DNA of 64,000 nucleotides from Novosphingobium terrae. GTDB taxonomy: Bacteria > Pseudomonadota > Alphaproteobacteria > Sphingomonadales > Sphingomonadaceae. The first letter of the stretch is position 1, and each line of letters opens with the position of its first letter. The notes under the pieces are model-generated. The model worked only from the letters and a program-made list of their open reading frames with translations. It had not been told where the DNA came from and ran no database searches. The position numbers and the translations under genes are program-made. Positions 17,162-26,253 of the stretch are shown in pieces. The stretch spans positions 3,410,001 to 3,474,000 of the forward strand of contig NZ_JABVZR010000001.1 of NCBI RefSeq assembly GCF_017163935.1, written 5' to 3'.

Positions 17162-19131
17162 GCTAGCGCGTCGCCGGCATTTCCCGTAGCATAGTCGATC
17201 GTCGCCCGGACATAGAGTGGTAGGAGGCCGCGAAGCGTGGCCGGAGGCAGACGGCCCCGGCCCGCTGCGCGATCGAGCAACGCCGCCAGATATTGGGCCG
17301 CAATCGCCTTCGAGGCACTGCCTCGATACTTCGCATATACCGAGGTGCTGCGGCTCTCAGGGTCCAGGTTAGACAGGTCGCGGAAGTTGCGGATCGAGGT
17401 TCGCAGGACATCGGCTACCGTCATTCGGCCCGCATGGATGCGTTCGTCGGCAATCGCGAGATCCGCAGCAATCCACACCTCCCTCGCGAGGCCGAAATGC
17501 GCAAGATCATATTCAAGGGTCCATTCGTCGGCGACAAAGGTGCGGACCGATTGACCGTTGGCACGGGCAGCAATTGAAGCGCGTTGGCGCTCAAGGCCAT
17601 CGTCCTCGAAGTCATCCTTCTTGCGCCACCGCCTGCTGCTTTTTGTGGGCACCGAACCATCTGGAGCGGTAAGACCGAGTATGGCCGGCGCACAATCGGG
17701 CATCACATCCATGTCTGTCATGCAGGCCACCGGGACGTTGAGTAGGCCCTGCTCGTCCGCCGCGCGGCGCTGGAAAATCCGCCCATATCGGCCGAGGCCC
17801 GTACCTCCAACATTGACAACTGACACACCATGGCGTGCCAAATCCCTACCGATCAACCTGGCGAGCGTGGGCAAGAGGATATTCTCGGCATCGCCTTCCA
17901 CGATGATGACGCCGCGAGCAAAGAAGAGGTTTGCTTTCGTGGCATCCAGAAATCGCTCGAGAAACGCATAGTCGTCCGGCGCGAGCAAGGTATGTTCGGG
18001 GCCCATCGGGAACGCCCGCCCATTGCGAATTAGCACAAGATTCTCGAGTTTGAGCGACGAGGCAAGCGATGGGCTGTGGGTGGTCATCAAGACCTGAAGC
18101 CCATGCTCGACATCCCGATCCACAATCGCCTTCTGCTTCAGAAAGTTGATCAGGAGATGTTGGCGCTGGGGATGGAGATGCGCCTCGGGCTCTTCGATTA
18201 GCAGCGCAGGATAACCCTCATTTTCTTGGCTGAGGAGAAGTAGCTCGGATGCCATGAACAACAGATTGTTGGAGCCAAGGCCGCGCCCTGGGGGTGGGTC
18301 CGCAACACCGTCGTCGCGCAAATCGAGTTCAAGCTTCTCCAAAAGTTGTCGTAGCCGTGCGGATTTGTCGCCGCGAGCGCCACTAACCGAGATCGCACCC
18401 TTCAGCGTATCGCCTTCGAACGAGAGCTTGGCGAGATAGTCGTCGTTTAGGCGTGCTCGTGCGTTACCTATCCCGGCCTGGCGCTCCAACAATTCGTTGG
18501 CGAAGTCACCTATGCCGAGGACGCTCAGTGTCGCCGGATCTTCCGGAAAAGCCGCAGGATCAAAGTCCTCGCCGACGCTCTCGATCTCTTCAGTCTGCTG
18601 GAGTATCTGGGCGAGCCGAGATCCGCGGCCGGCCGAAAGAGCATGATCGGCATCGCGGAGTGGCCGCAGATAAGTCGCGCAAAGTAGAGCTCGTGCCGAG
18701 GCCTCCAGAGCCGGACCACCGCCCGTGGCACCTGAACGGCACTCTACGGTCGTGAAACGTCTCGACGGACCGCGGGAGCCCGCCAGCGCCTGCCAATGCA
18801 AGAACAGATGGGCCTTGCCATCGAGATAAGTGAGGTGCTCGAGGAAAGCCCCACGATCGCCAGCGCTGAGTGCATCGAACCTCAAGAGAATTCGGATTTC
18901 GTTTCTAGCTACACCACCATCCGGCGGCTGATGGAAATCTGCCTCACCCACCCTGAAGTAATCCTGGCCCCGCGTACCCAAAACAAGTCGGATGGCATCA
19001 ACGATAGCGGTTTTGCCGGAATCATTCTCTCCCACCAATGCCGCGATGCCGACCGGCAAAGTCAGCCGAAAAGCGGCATCCCCTTCGCCGAAAGTCCTAA
19101 AGTTTTCGATCTGTATTTCAGCCAGTCGCAC
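17158..19131 (-). CDS. gajA: Gabija GajA, OLD-family ATPase-TOPRIM nuclease
   Basis: 657 residues. The N-terminal ABC-type ATPase begins MRLAEIQIENFRTFGEGD, with Walker A LVGENDSGKTAIVDAIR near residue 35 and EEPEAHLHPQRQ (Walker B) near 310. The C-terminal TOPRIM domain has FARGVIIVEGDAENILLPTL (catalytic Glu, ~400) and ACMTDMDVMP (DxD, ~465). This is the OLD/GajA architecture. It starts the operon and its stop overlaps the helicase start by 4 bp. In Gabija, GajA forms the nicking endonuclease and needs GajB for defence (established). Here gajA looks intact while gajB is disrupted, so the system is probably non-functional or GajA acts alone. Confidence 0.85.
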   Translation of the reverse strand: MRLAEIQIENFRTFGEGDAAFRLTLPVGIAALVGENDSGKTAIVDAIRLVLGTRGQDYFRVGEADFHQPPDGGVARNEIRILLRFDALSAGDRGAFLEHLTYLDGKAHLFLHWQALAGSRGPSRRFTTVECRSGATGGGPALEASARALLCATYLRPLRDADHALSAGRGSRLAQILQQTEEIESVGEDFDPAAFPEDPATLSVLGIGDFANELLERQAGIGNARARLNDDYLAKLSFEGDTLKGAISVSGARGDKSARLRQLLEKLELDLRDDGVADPPPGRGLGSNNLLFMASELLLLSQENEGYPALLIEEPEAHLHPQRQHLLINFLKQKAIVDRDVEHGLQVLMTTHSPSLASSLKLENLVLIRNGRAFPMGPEHTLLAPDDYAFLERFLDATKANLFFARGVIIVEGDAENILLPTLARLIGRDLARHGVSVVNVGGTGLGRYGRIFQRRAADEQGLLNVPVACMTDMDVMPDCAPAILGLTAPDGSVPTKSSRRWRKKDDFEDDGLERQRASIAARANGQSVRTFVADEWTLEYDLAHFGLAREVWIAADLAIADERIHAGRMTVADVLRTSIRNFRDLSNLDPESRSTSVYAKYRGSASKAIAAQYLAALLDRAAGRGRLPPATLRGLLPLYVRATIDYATGNAGDALA

Positions 19132-19382
19132 ATGTCTTCCCCGGATGGTTCGCTAAAACACATTTCCCCACTAAGACATAGCGGTCTCGCGATTGCAATC
19201 CACCGATAGTCTTGGGCATCCGAGATAGAAAAGCGGGCTGGCCGCACCTAGGGACGATAGATCGGTCGCGGAATGACCGAAAAGGGTTGGTCACGGAAGC
19301 GTGCGCCGATCTGATCGAATGTCAGCTATCCTATTTCCATGCTTTCGGAGCTGCCGTTCTGGATCGTCCCACAGGGCTGTCG

Positions 19383-20096
19383 CTAAACCGGATCAACGTT
19401 TTGCGGGCCGATCTGGATTTTGCAATCCACCAGCCCCTTGATTTTGAGCGCTTCCGCGTTGCAATCGGCCATGTTCTGGGCGTTGTCGTGATAAACGTTG
19501 ATGGCGCGCACCACCCGCTGCCACTCCGCCAGATCAGCGACCTGCAGCAAGCGGAACCCCGCCTCCCTCTCTTTCAGTCCCAGCATCTTCGGCACCCTGG
19601 GCTGAGGCCAGTGCCAGTTTTCTGGCACTGGCCCATCAATTTACCGATGCAGACATTCCCCTAGGATCAGGCCAACCACCAGCGCCGCGGCTGCACTCGC
19701 TGCAATCCAGTTGCGCTGAACCCTAAATGTCAGAGCCGAAGCGACCATCATCTCGATGGACTGAGCGGCGCGTTCAAGCCTGGTCTGGGCACTGCCCCAT
19801 GCAGCATGATCGACCTGCCGCCACTCTTGCCCTGCCTTTTCGATCTGCCGGGCAATGTCCTCCGGCGTCAGCCTGACCCCTGGCTTGTCCGCCAGTATGT
19901 ACATGGCATCCCGCACTTTCTGAAAGCACTGTTGGATGTTCTCCAGATCCGGCCTGTAATCACGGCCATGCAGTTCCTGCTGCCGAACGGCAAAGCCATC
20001 CACGGCTGCCGTCAATCCGGCCAACCGCTGCCCAATGGCATCGAAGGCAAGCTCCAGCTGATCTGACTCGGGCGATGGGGAAGAGGATTCGGTCAT
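19383..20096 (-). pseudogene. DUF6118-family protein with in-frame stop
   Basis: The first 151 codons encode an acidic, helical protein ending in a TM segment (NWIAASAAAALVVGLILG). They then hit TAA at 19641-19643. In the same frame, without any shift, the sequence continues as PENWHWPQPRVPKMLG and on for ~80 more codons to 19383. PENWHWP is typical of the periplasmic part of DUF6118 proteins, usually ~230 residues and encoded beside TraA relaxases in sphingomonads. So this is one gene broken by a nonsense codon rather than two genes. The upstream half may still yield a membrane-anchored fragment. It lies just downstream of traA, probably in the same transcript. Confidence 0.65.
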
Positions 20097-20174
20097 GAGA
20101 AACAGACCTCCGATGTGAGTTGAGAAGCACGATCCGCATCCGTCTGGAAAGACGAACGCCTCGCGCCCGCCAGC

Positions 20175-23100
20175 CTACATCCCGATGCTGATCCCGCGCG
20201 AGCGGCCCAACCACTCCTGGAGGTCCTGAGACAAACTTCCGCTCTCACGAGAACTCAGCCCTATGAGCCGCTTCTGTTCACGCAGCAGCGACTCGATCTG
20301 CGGGTCGCGCTGGAGCTGCTTTGCCATGTCGCGCATACCGGCGCAAACCCGTTCGGCGCGCTCATCATACCCGTCTCGTTTGAACGCCTGAAGCTTCTGG
20401 GCGCGGCTGTTCCACTCACTGGCAAAGGCATCGGCACGCAGCTGCGGATTGGTGCGCAGCTCCGCCTCCAGTTGAAGCTGACGGATGGTGTTGGCCGTGC
20501 GCCCATTGGCCGCCTCGCTGACCAGAGCCGGGTCTTTGGAAAACGCCGCATGAAGATCGCGGGCCCCCTGCGGCTGCAACGCATCCAGCGCCTCGGTTGC
20601 CCGCGCCCTTTCGGCCTTCTGCATTTCCAACGGGGCAAGGCCCCGCTCCTTCATCCGGGTGATCTCGACCATGGCCTTGGCATACCGCTCGACGGCCTTG
20701 CCCAAGGGGTCTTCCTGAACCTTCGGTTCGGGCATGGCGAGCTTCCCCAGCTTCAGCCCATCAAACCGCCCGCGTGCCGGTGGCGGCGGGGCTGCCGGTT
20801 CAACAGCAGGCGCGCGCAACCGCAGCCCGTCGAAACGCCCACGCGGCTTTTCGGCTTCGGGTGGCTTGGTAGGCTCTGGCCCAGCCTTGTCGGGACCAGG
20901 CCGCTCCCTGGGCGGCGCCATCTTATCGAAGGCGTCGCGAAACTTCTCCGGCATCGCCTTGCGCAGCATCTCGACAATGCGTTCGCTGACCCTGATGCCC
21001 CGCCGCTCGGCAAAGGCCTGGGCGGGATTAGACGCGGGCTGTGCTTCTCGGCCCTGTGCATAATCCGTGGCCATATCCTTCGAACGATCCCGGCCGAGCC
21101 GATCGGCCAGCTCACGCCGATCGGCGAAGTCATCCCGCCCAAAATGCAGCTCCACGCCATCGCGATGGCGTGACAAGGCGACATAGGAACCATGGGCATC
21201 CAGACCGGGCGTGGCCAGTACGTGGGTCCGGTCCACCGTCATGCCCTGCGCCTTATGGATGGTGGCGGCGTAGCCATGATCGACATGTGCATAGTCCTTC
21301 AGATCGAAGGAGACGGGCTGCCCATCATCCAGCCTCGCTGTCATGCCCGTCTGGCTGACCGCCTCGATGGTTGCCAGCGTGCCGTTCTTGACCTCAAGGC
21401 TCCGCTCATTCTTGAGGAACATGATGCGGTCCCCGGTGGCGAAGCACCGTTCTCCGCGCTCTACCTTGATGGTCACATCGTCGCCCAACTCACCAGCACT
21501 GCGCAGCCTGCCGCGCGCGGCCTCGTTGAGTTCATGAACCTCGGCATTGGTGTGGGTCAGGATGATCCGGCTCGCCTCCGGTTTTTCCCGCCGCTGGGTA
21601 TCCCAACGGTCGATCAGATCGACCCGCGCGGCCTCGCGGGTTTCCGCCGCATGGACGTGATCCTTGTCCGCGTAGGCCTCGATTGCGGCATCCACCTTGC
21701 CTGTCGCCAGATCGCGCGTGGCCTGGCGCTGCCAGTCCTCACGCTGCCGCCGAACCTCAGTGATTTCCACGCCACCGTGCCGCTCATGGATCGCGCGGAA
21801 GGCCGCGCCCGCCTCGATGGCCTGGAGTTGCTGCGGATCACCGACCATCACCAGCTTGGCCCCGGCCTCGGCGGCATGAGCGACAACCCGCTCAAGCTGG
21901 CGGGTGCCGACCATCCCCGCCTCATCGATCACCAGCACATCGCGCGAAGTCAGCAGGTCATAGCCCTGCTTCCAGCCGTGCTCCATGCTGGCCAGCGTGC
22001 GCGAAGCGATGCCCGATCCGCTCTCCAGATTTTCCGCTGCGATGCCGGAGAGTGCCGCGCCCCGCACAGTGTAGCCAGCCTCCTCCCAGGCTTCGCGGGC
22101 AACACCCAGCATCGCGCTCTTGCCCGCCCCCGCCGTGCCGATCACCACACCGAGATCGCGAGCGCCCGTCACATGGGCCAGCGCATCGGCTTGTTCGCCC
22201 GACAGCACCAGATTGCGCTCGCTGGCGGCGCGGGCCAGCGCGCCCTCCCGCGCTGCATCGCTGACACGGTGATGCTCGCGCTGCGCCATCAGTTCCACCG
22301 CCCGGCGCAACCGCTCCTCCGTCTCGATCATCTCCTTGCTGGTGAAGCGCTCCTGCCCCGATGCATCGTGCCCCAGCTCGACCAGTTCGGGCGAGCCCTT
22401 CACCGCTGCCGTCACCGCGTTGAACTGCTCCAGCCCCTCGCTGTGGCGGTGAACGAAGCGCGCCAGATCGCGGTTGGTGAAGGTCGCCTGTTGATGGGTG
22501 ATGGCGTCCAGCGCCAGCTCCGGATAGGCGATCAGCTTTTCGCCGTTCTCCCGCGCAATGCGGAGATGATCCTCGGCCCGGTCGCTGTCCAAACCCTGCC
22601 CCTGCATGCGCTGTCCGGCGGCGCCGATCTTGTGCTGGGGCTCAAGGTCGATGCCCTGATCCTCATAGCTGCGGTGATCCACGCTGGCATCGATATCCAG
22701 CTCGGCCAGGCGCTGGTTGACATGATCGGCCCAAGCCTCGCGCCAATGAGTCAGAAGCTCGGTCCGGTTCCAGTCGCGAACCTTGGCGCCGAAGGTGTTC
22801 GCCCCGTTCTCGTCGGTGCGGACTTCCCGCATCGTCAGCATCACATGGGCATGGGGTTTGGGGCTGCCGTCCTCCCCCATATCCCAGTGGACATTGAGAT
22901 CGGCGATCATGCCCCGGTTCACAAACTCGGCTTTCACAAAGTCACGGGCCAGCGCGATGCCCTGCTCCTGATTCATCTCGCGAGGGATGGCGAACTCTAC
23001 CTCGCGGGAGAGCTGGGCGTCCTTGCGCAGCTCGGCGGCCTCGACCGCATTCCAGAGCTTCTCGCGATCCAGCCATTCTTCGTTGGCGCCTTCGGGCAGC

Positions 23101-23261
23101 AGCACTTCGCTGTGGACCACGTCGCGCTTGTTGGAAAAGTCATGGGTTCGGCCCAGGCGCTCATCGTGCAGGCGGCCCGCGCAGCGGTAGGCGGCGGCGG
23201 CCACGGCGGAGGAGCCGCTGGCGCGCGAGATGACCTTGGCCGAGAAGTGGTAGATCGCCAT
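20175..23261 (-). CDS. traA: TraA conjugative relaxase/helicase (MobA/MobL type)
   Basis: 1028 residues from ATG 23261 (MAIYHFSAKVISRASGSSAV); a longer reading from 23300 would run through the oriT and is unlikely. The N-terminal MobA/MobL relaxase has the Tyr-containing AAAAYRCAGRL and the metal-binding PKPHAHVMLTMR near residue 145. A RecD/TraI-like SF1 helicase follows, with Walker A VIGTAGAGKSAML near 380, VLVIDEAGMVGT near 450, GYAATIHKAQGMTVD near 690 and YVALSRHRDG. The C terminus is proline-rich and helical. It should nick the adjacent oriT and lead transfer DNA (Ti/RSF1010-type, MOBQ). No type IV secretion genes are visible, so the element looks mobilisable rather than self-transmissible within this window. 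Confidence 0.92.
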   Translation of the reverse strand: MAIYHFSAKVISRASGSSAVAAAAYRCAGRLHDERLGRTHDFSNKRDVVHSEVLLPEGANEEWLDREKLWNAVEAAELRKDAQLSREVEFAIPREMNQEQGIALARDFVKAEFVNRGMIADLNVHWDMGEDGSPKPHAHVMLTMREVRTDENGANTFGAKVRDWNRTELLTHWREAWADHVNQRLAELDIDASVDHRSYEDQGIDLEPQHKIGAAGQRMQGQGLDSDRAEDHLRIARENGEKLIAYPELALDAITHQQATFTNRDLARFVHRHSEGLEQFNAVTAAVKGSPELVELGHDASGQERFTSKEMIETEERLRRAVELMAQREHHRVSDAAREGALARAASERNLVLSGEQADALAHVTGARDLGVVIGTAGAGKSAMLGVAREAWEEAGYTVRGAALSGIAAENLESGSGIASRTLASMEHGWKQGYDLLTSRDVLVIDEAGMVGTRQLERVVAHAAEAGAKLVMVGDPQQLQAIEAGAAFRAIHERHGGVEITEVRRQREDWQRQATRDLATGKVDAAIEAYADKDHVHAAETREAARVDLIDRWDTQRREKPEASRIILTHTNAEVHELNEAARGRLRSAGELGDDVTIKVERGERCFATGDRIMFLKNERSLEVKNGTLATIEAVSQTGMTARLDDGQPVSFDLKDYAHVDHGYAATIHKAQGMTVDRTHVLATPGLDAHGSYVALSRHRDGVELHFGRDDFADRRELADRLGRDRSKDMATDYAQGREAQPASNPAQAFAERRGIRVSERIVEMLRKAMPEKFRDAFDKMAPPRERPGPDKAGPEPTKPPEAEKPRGRFDGLRLRAPAVEPAAPPPPARGRFDGLKLGKLAMPEPKVQEDPLGKAVERYAKAMVEITRMKERGLAPLEMQKAERARATEALDALQPQGARDLHAAFSKDPALVSEAANGRTANTIRQLQLEAELRTNPQLRADAFASEWNSRAQKLQAFKRDGYDERAERVCAGMRDMAKQLQRDPQIESLLREQKRLIGLSSRESGSLSQDLQEWLGRSRGISIGM

Positions 23262-23290
23262 GACGGCCATCCATCTACACCTCAAAGCGC

Positions 23291-23318
23291 ACGTCGGCAC
23301 GACGTATAAGCGCGCCCT
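23291..23318. other. oriT: hairpin plus nic-like sequence
   Basis: Perfect inverted repeat ACGTCG-GCA-CGACGT (23291-23305), followed after one base by TAAGCGCGCCCT (23307-23318). RSF1010/Ti (MOBQ) origins have the same build: a hairpin next to a nic core of the TAAnTGCGCCCT type. It lies 30 bp upstream of the relaxase start and between divergent traA and traCD, the expected location. Confidence 0.8.
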
Positions 23319-23433
23319 CCAACCCTTTCGGGATATTCGGGATCACACGGTCTCAGGGGATTTCAGCAACTTGGCATCGCTTGCAGCAAGGGATAGCTGG
23401 TCTGTCCGTTCCCCTCAAGGAAGGACCGACTCG

Positions 23434-23781
23434 ATGCGTAAACCTCGCGATTTCGATGCTGACCTCAAGGCCCTGGAAGCCCGCGCCAACCAGCTCAAAA
23501 CCCGCAAGCAACAGCAGCTCGGCGAGTTGGTGATTGCGACCGGGGCTGACGCGCTGCCGATCGAGGAGCTGGCGGGCGCGTTGCTCGCCGCTGCTGCATC
23601 CACCGTCACCGCGCCCAACGCCACCGAACGACAGACGCGGGAGGGCTGGCGCAAGGCGGGCGCGGCCTTCTTTCAGCGCGGGACGAAATCCGCAACATCT
23701 GGCGCTGATCGCGGTGATGGCAGCGCACCGCCGCTCACGCCAAGCGCTCAACCGGCTCAAGGTTCAGGCGGCGCGGCGTGA
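23434..23781 (+). CDS. traC: TraC-like conjugal transfer accessory protein
   Basis: 115 residues beginning MRKPRDFDADLKALEARANQ, continuing LGELVIATGADALPIEELAG and WRKAGAAFFQRG, the typical TraC-type relaxosome accessory protein of alphaproteobacterial plasmids. The ATG at 23434 has AAGGAAGG about 10 bases upstream. It is divergent from traA across the oriT and overlaps the following TraD-like gene. It probably binds oriT and helps TraA nick. Confidence 0.75.
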   Translation: MRKPRDFDADLKALEARANQLKTRKQQQLGELVIATGADALPIEELAGALLAAAASTVTAPNATERQTREGWRKAGAAFFQRGTKSATSGADRGDGSAPPLTPSAQPAQGSGGAA

Positions 23782-24022
23782 CACCCGCGAATGGCAAGTG
23801 AAGCGCCGTGAACGCACGCGCCATCTGATCGAGCTCGGCGGACTGGTCATCAAGGCCGGACTCGTCGAGCTGGCCGAAGATGATCGCGCGGTACTGCTCG
23901 GTATCATGGTGGAGGCTGCCGCCCGATTGCGCGGCGAGGAGCGCGAAAAAGCGCTGACATTATGGCGGCGACGCGGGCAACGGACATTCGCCGCGGACCG
24001 GGATGGGGAATGCCGACCGTGA
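23717..24022 (+). CDS. traD: TraD-like conjugal transfer protein
   Basis: About 101 residues if started at ATG 23717: MAAHRRSRQALNRLKVQAAR then RDTREWQVKRRERTRHLIEL, GGLVIKAGLVELAEDDRAVLLG and EEREKALTLWRRRG. This matches small TraD proteins encoded next to traC in Ti-type mobilisation loci (not the VirD4-like coupling protein of F). It overlaps traC by 65 bp in another frame; a start inside the overlap further downstream is possible. Confidence 0.72.
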   Translation: MAAHRRSRQALNRLKVQAARRDTREWQVKRRERTRHLIELGGLVIKAGLVELAEDDRAVLLGIMVEAAARLRGEEREKALTLWRRRGQRTFAADRDGECRP

Positions 24023-24081
24023 TAGCCGGGCACAGGTCTACGGGGCGCTGCAACTCGATAGAGAATGGGAGGCTTCCTGCT

Positions 24082-24546
24082 TTAACCCTTGAGGAAGGAA
24101 GCCTCCCATACCTCATGGGCAAGGATCTTTGCCCGCAAGGCAACCGCATCGTGCCGGGCATTGTGCGGCACCGCTGAAGGATGCTCTCCCCCCGCAATGA
24201 TGATGTCCGGGTCGAAGAGCTCGAAGCGCAAGCCGCGCACGGGTAGCATCATGCCGGGACCGGTGATCAGCAGACGCGATGCATGAGCGATGTCCTCCGG
24301 CCAGTCCGCGACCAGTAACGGCGCCTCATCGTTATGGAGGTACCGGGCAAAGCGCTTGGCCACCTCGGCCCGACTGCGAGGCTTAACTTCCAGCACGGGC
24401 AAGACGTTTTCCGCGACCCATGGCGTCGGCGCCGCGCAGGTGATGGCCTCATAGAAATGCGACCGGGCCTCATCCTCCGGAACCAACGCAATGGAAATCA
24501 GCTCGCCGCCAAAGCCATTGAATTCCGTGTCGAGGAAGTAGCGCAT
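24082..24546 (-). CDS. DEDDh 3'-5' exoribonuclease, RNase AS-like
   Basis: 154 residues. DTEF near residue 6 gives the first D and E of a DEDDh nuclease, LLVADWPED near residue 98 the second Asp, and PHNARHDAVALRAK near residue 130 the catalytic His and last Asp. Size and motifs fit the short 3'-5' exoribonuclease AS family. Genes of this type are common on alphaproteobacterial plasmids and islands. Role here unknown; tRNA or RNA trimming is possible. It lies 50 bp downstream of an NTase-HEPN gene on the same strand. Confidence 0.72.
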   Translation of the reverse strand: MRYFLDTEFNGFGGELISIALVPEDEARSHFYEAITCAAPTPWVAENVLPVLEVKPRSRAEVAKRFARYLHNDEAPLLVADWPEDIAHASRLLITGPGMMLPVRGLRFELFDPDIIIAGGEHPSAVPHNARHDAVALRAKILAHEVWEASFLKG

Positions 24547-24596
24547 GCCAATCTCCAGAAAGTGAGGGGGAAGGCGCTGATCGGGGAAACGTCCCG

Positions 24597-25490
24597 CTAT
24601 GAAGCCAACCGATTCCGGCAGACCTGTTCAACCGCTTGCTGCAACTCAACCACCCGTCCGGCGGCATAGTTCAGCTCATCAACCGTTATGACGTAGGCAT
24701 CGGAGTAGCGCGCGTTAACGTAAGCCTGCCGCAACAGCTCATAACAGCGGCGGCTCATGCGATCATTGCGTGGCCAAGCCGCGATTAGTTCAGGCGCCAC
24801 TTCTTCTGCATGGGAGCGCAGGAAATTCAGCTTGTGGGATTTAGGGCTGTAGAGAGTCAGCACAAGCAGCGTGCAATGGTAGAGCCGCTCTACCGCCTGA
24901 TGCAGAACGAAAGCTGCCTCATTGTTGTCGCCATTTTCTATCGCGACGAGCGCCATCTTCCGGAAGGCAGCCGCGCTGGAAAACCATTTGTCGAAATACC
25001 CCTGCGCCTCAACCTTGGCCTCTGGTTCGGGCAGATGGCGGGGCTGGGCGAAACAAAACCCTTCTTCATCGTAGAGGGCGATACCATCCCGCACGATGTC
25101 GATGAAGAAGGGCCGTCCGCGTTCCAGCTGATAGTTCACATCCGTCAGCGAATGGACGATCAGATTGACCGGCGCCGACAGGGTGTTGAAGATCGTCATG
25201 TCACGCATCAGCCGCGATTCCGCCGCCGACCAGAATTCAAACTCTGTCAGCCGCTCATCACTGACCACGATCAGAATATCATAGTCAGATTTGTAACCCC
25301 CGACCGGGTCATCCACCCAGGTGCCACGGGCATAGCTGCCGTAGAGCACGATCTTGAACAGCCGCCCCTGCTTCTTCCATTTCTGGGTGCCGGTGGCATG
25401 GGCCGCTTCGAATTCCTCGAAGAGCACGCGCACGATATGGGCCAGCTCACGCTGCTTTTTGGCCGGGAGATGGTCGAGTTCCGTGCGCAT
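24597..25490 (-). CDS. Nucleotidyltransferase-HEPN fusion protein
   Basis: 297 residues. The N-terminal minimal nucleotidyltransferase has VLYGSYARGTW near residue 50 and SDYDILIVV near residue 68 (GS and DxD motifs). The C-terminal half is a HEPN-like helical bundle: FRKMALVAIENGDNNEAAFV then LHQAVERLYHCTLLVL. MNT and HEPN are often a separate toxin-antitoxin pair in which MNT AMPylates the HEPN RNase; here they are one chain, so self-control is possible (inference). I do not see a clear RX4-6H RNase motif, so toxicity is uncertain. Common next to TraA/ArdC modules. Confidence 0.72.
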   Translation of the reverse strand: MRTELDHLPAKKQRELAHIVRVLFEEFEAAHATGTQKWKKQGRLFKIVLYGSYARGTWVDDPVGGYKSDYDILIVVSDERLTEFEFWSAAESRLMRDMTIFNTLSAPVNLIVHSLTDVNYQLERGRPFFIDIVRDGIALYDEEGFCFAQPRHLPEPEAKVEAQGYFDKWFSSAAAFRKMALVAIENGDNNEAAFVLHQAVERLYHCTLLVLTLYSPKSHKLNFLRSHAEEVAPELIAAWPRNDRMSRRCYELLRQAYVNARYSDAYVITVDELNYAAGRVVELQQAVEQVCRNRLAS

Positions 25491-25563
25491 GGATCGAATC
25501 CTAGCAATTCAACGGTTTTGCGCAACCTTGCCCGACACGAGAGCCGGGCAAGGCCGCATCAGC

Positions 25564-26253
25564 TCACCACAGCCAGCGGCGCCACCAGTGCCGGTGCGGA
25601 TCGCGAAGGTTGCGGTCCAGATTGTAAAGGGCCCTGCCGACAAGCTTCATCACCTTCTCGTCGGACATGCCGATCTTCTCCCCGATCTCGGCATAGGACA
25701 GATAATCCAGTCTCACAGAGAGGAACACATCCCGCTCCAGCCTCGACATGCGCAACAGTGCATCGTTCATCCGCGCGATCGTTGCAGCATCAGGCGGAGG
25801 GCCCTTGGCAGGTCGCTTCGGGGGCACGCAGCTTGCCCTGACCCGTTCATAAGCGCTCTTTGGCCGCACACTCATCCGCAGACTGGCCCTGATTGTTTCC
25901 AGATCGGCAAGAGGAAGCGCAGCAACGTGCTCGCGCCATTGCTCCATGCCCGAATGGGAGTGATGCAAATGCTCGACAGCCTTGGCGAACTGCCGCCTCA
26001 CCTGCTTGCGGGACAGGCCGGTCTGTCGGCACATTTCCTCCATCGAGAGCTTATGGAAGCGCCAGGCAATGAAGATGTCGCGAGCCAAATTCGGCATGGC
26101 TGCGAAGATAGCCTCCATCTCCGCAAGGCTTGGCGCGTTGACATCGGGCGCCGCTCCAACCTCGGCGCCCTCGATGCCTGCCGCTTGATCCAAAGGCTCG
26201 CCTCCGGCAGGCCCGACGGAACCGGACTGATTGCCCGTGCCCGCCCCGCTCAT
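25564..26253 (-). CDS. Sigma-70 region 4-like double HTH protein
   Basis: 229 residues with an acidic, Pro/Ala-rich N terminus and two sigma region-4-like helix-turn-helix units. The first (~residues 50-95) reads IAWRFHKLSMEEMCRQTGLS then RKQVRRQFAKAVEHL. The second (~165-215) reads SVRLDYLSYAEIGEKIGMS then DEKVMKLVGRALYNL. There is no region 2, so it is unlikely to be a full sigma factor and is better called a sigma-like DNA-binding regulator. Its start overlaps the ardC stop by 4 bp, so they form an operon and it may regulate the module. Confidence 0.7.
   Translation of the reverse strand: MSGAGTGNQSGSVGPAGGEPLDQAAGIEGAEVGAAPDVNAPSLAEMEAIFAAMPNLARDIFIAWRFHKLSMEEMCRQTGLSRKQVRRQFAKAVEHLHHSHSGMEQWREHVAALPLADLETIRASLRMSVRPKSAYERVRASCVPPKRPAKGPPPDAATIARMNDALLRMSRLERDVFLSVRLDYLSYAEIGEKIGMSDEKVMKLVGRALYNLDRNLRDPHRHWWRRWLW

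Noticed and set aside
21192..23309. Long plus-strand frame opposite the traA relaxase gene
   Set aside because: It is the high-GC antisense shadow of traA; its translation shows no domain, while the minus strand encodes a clear relaxase-helicase.
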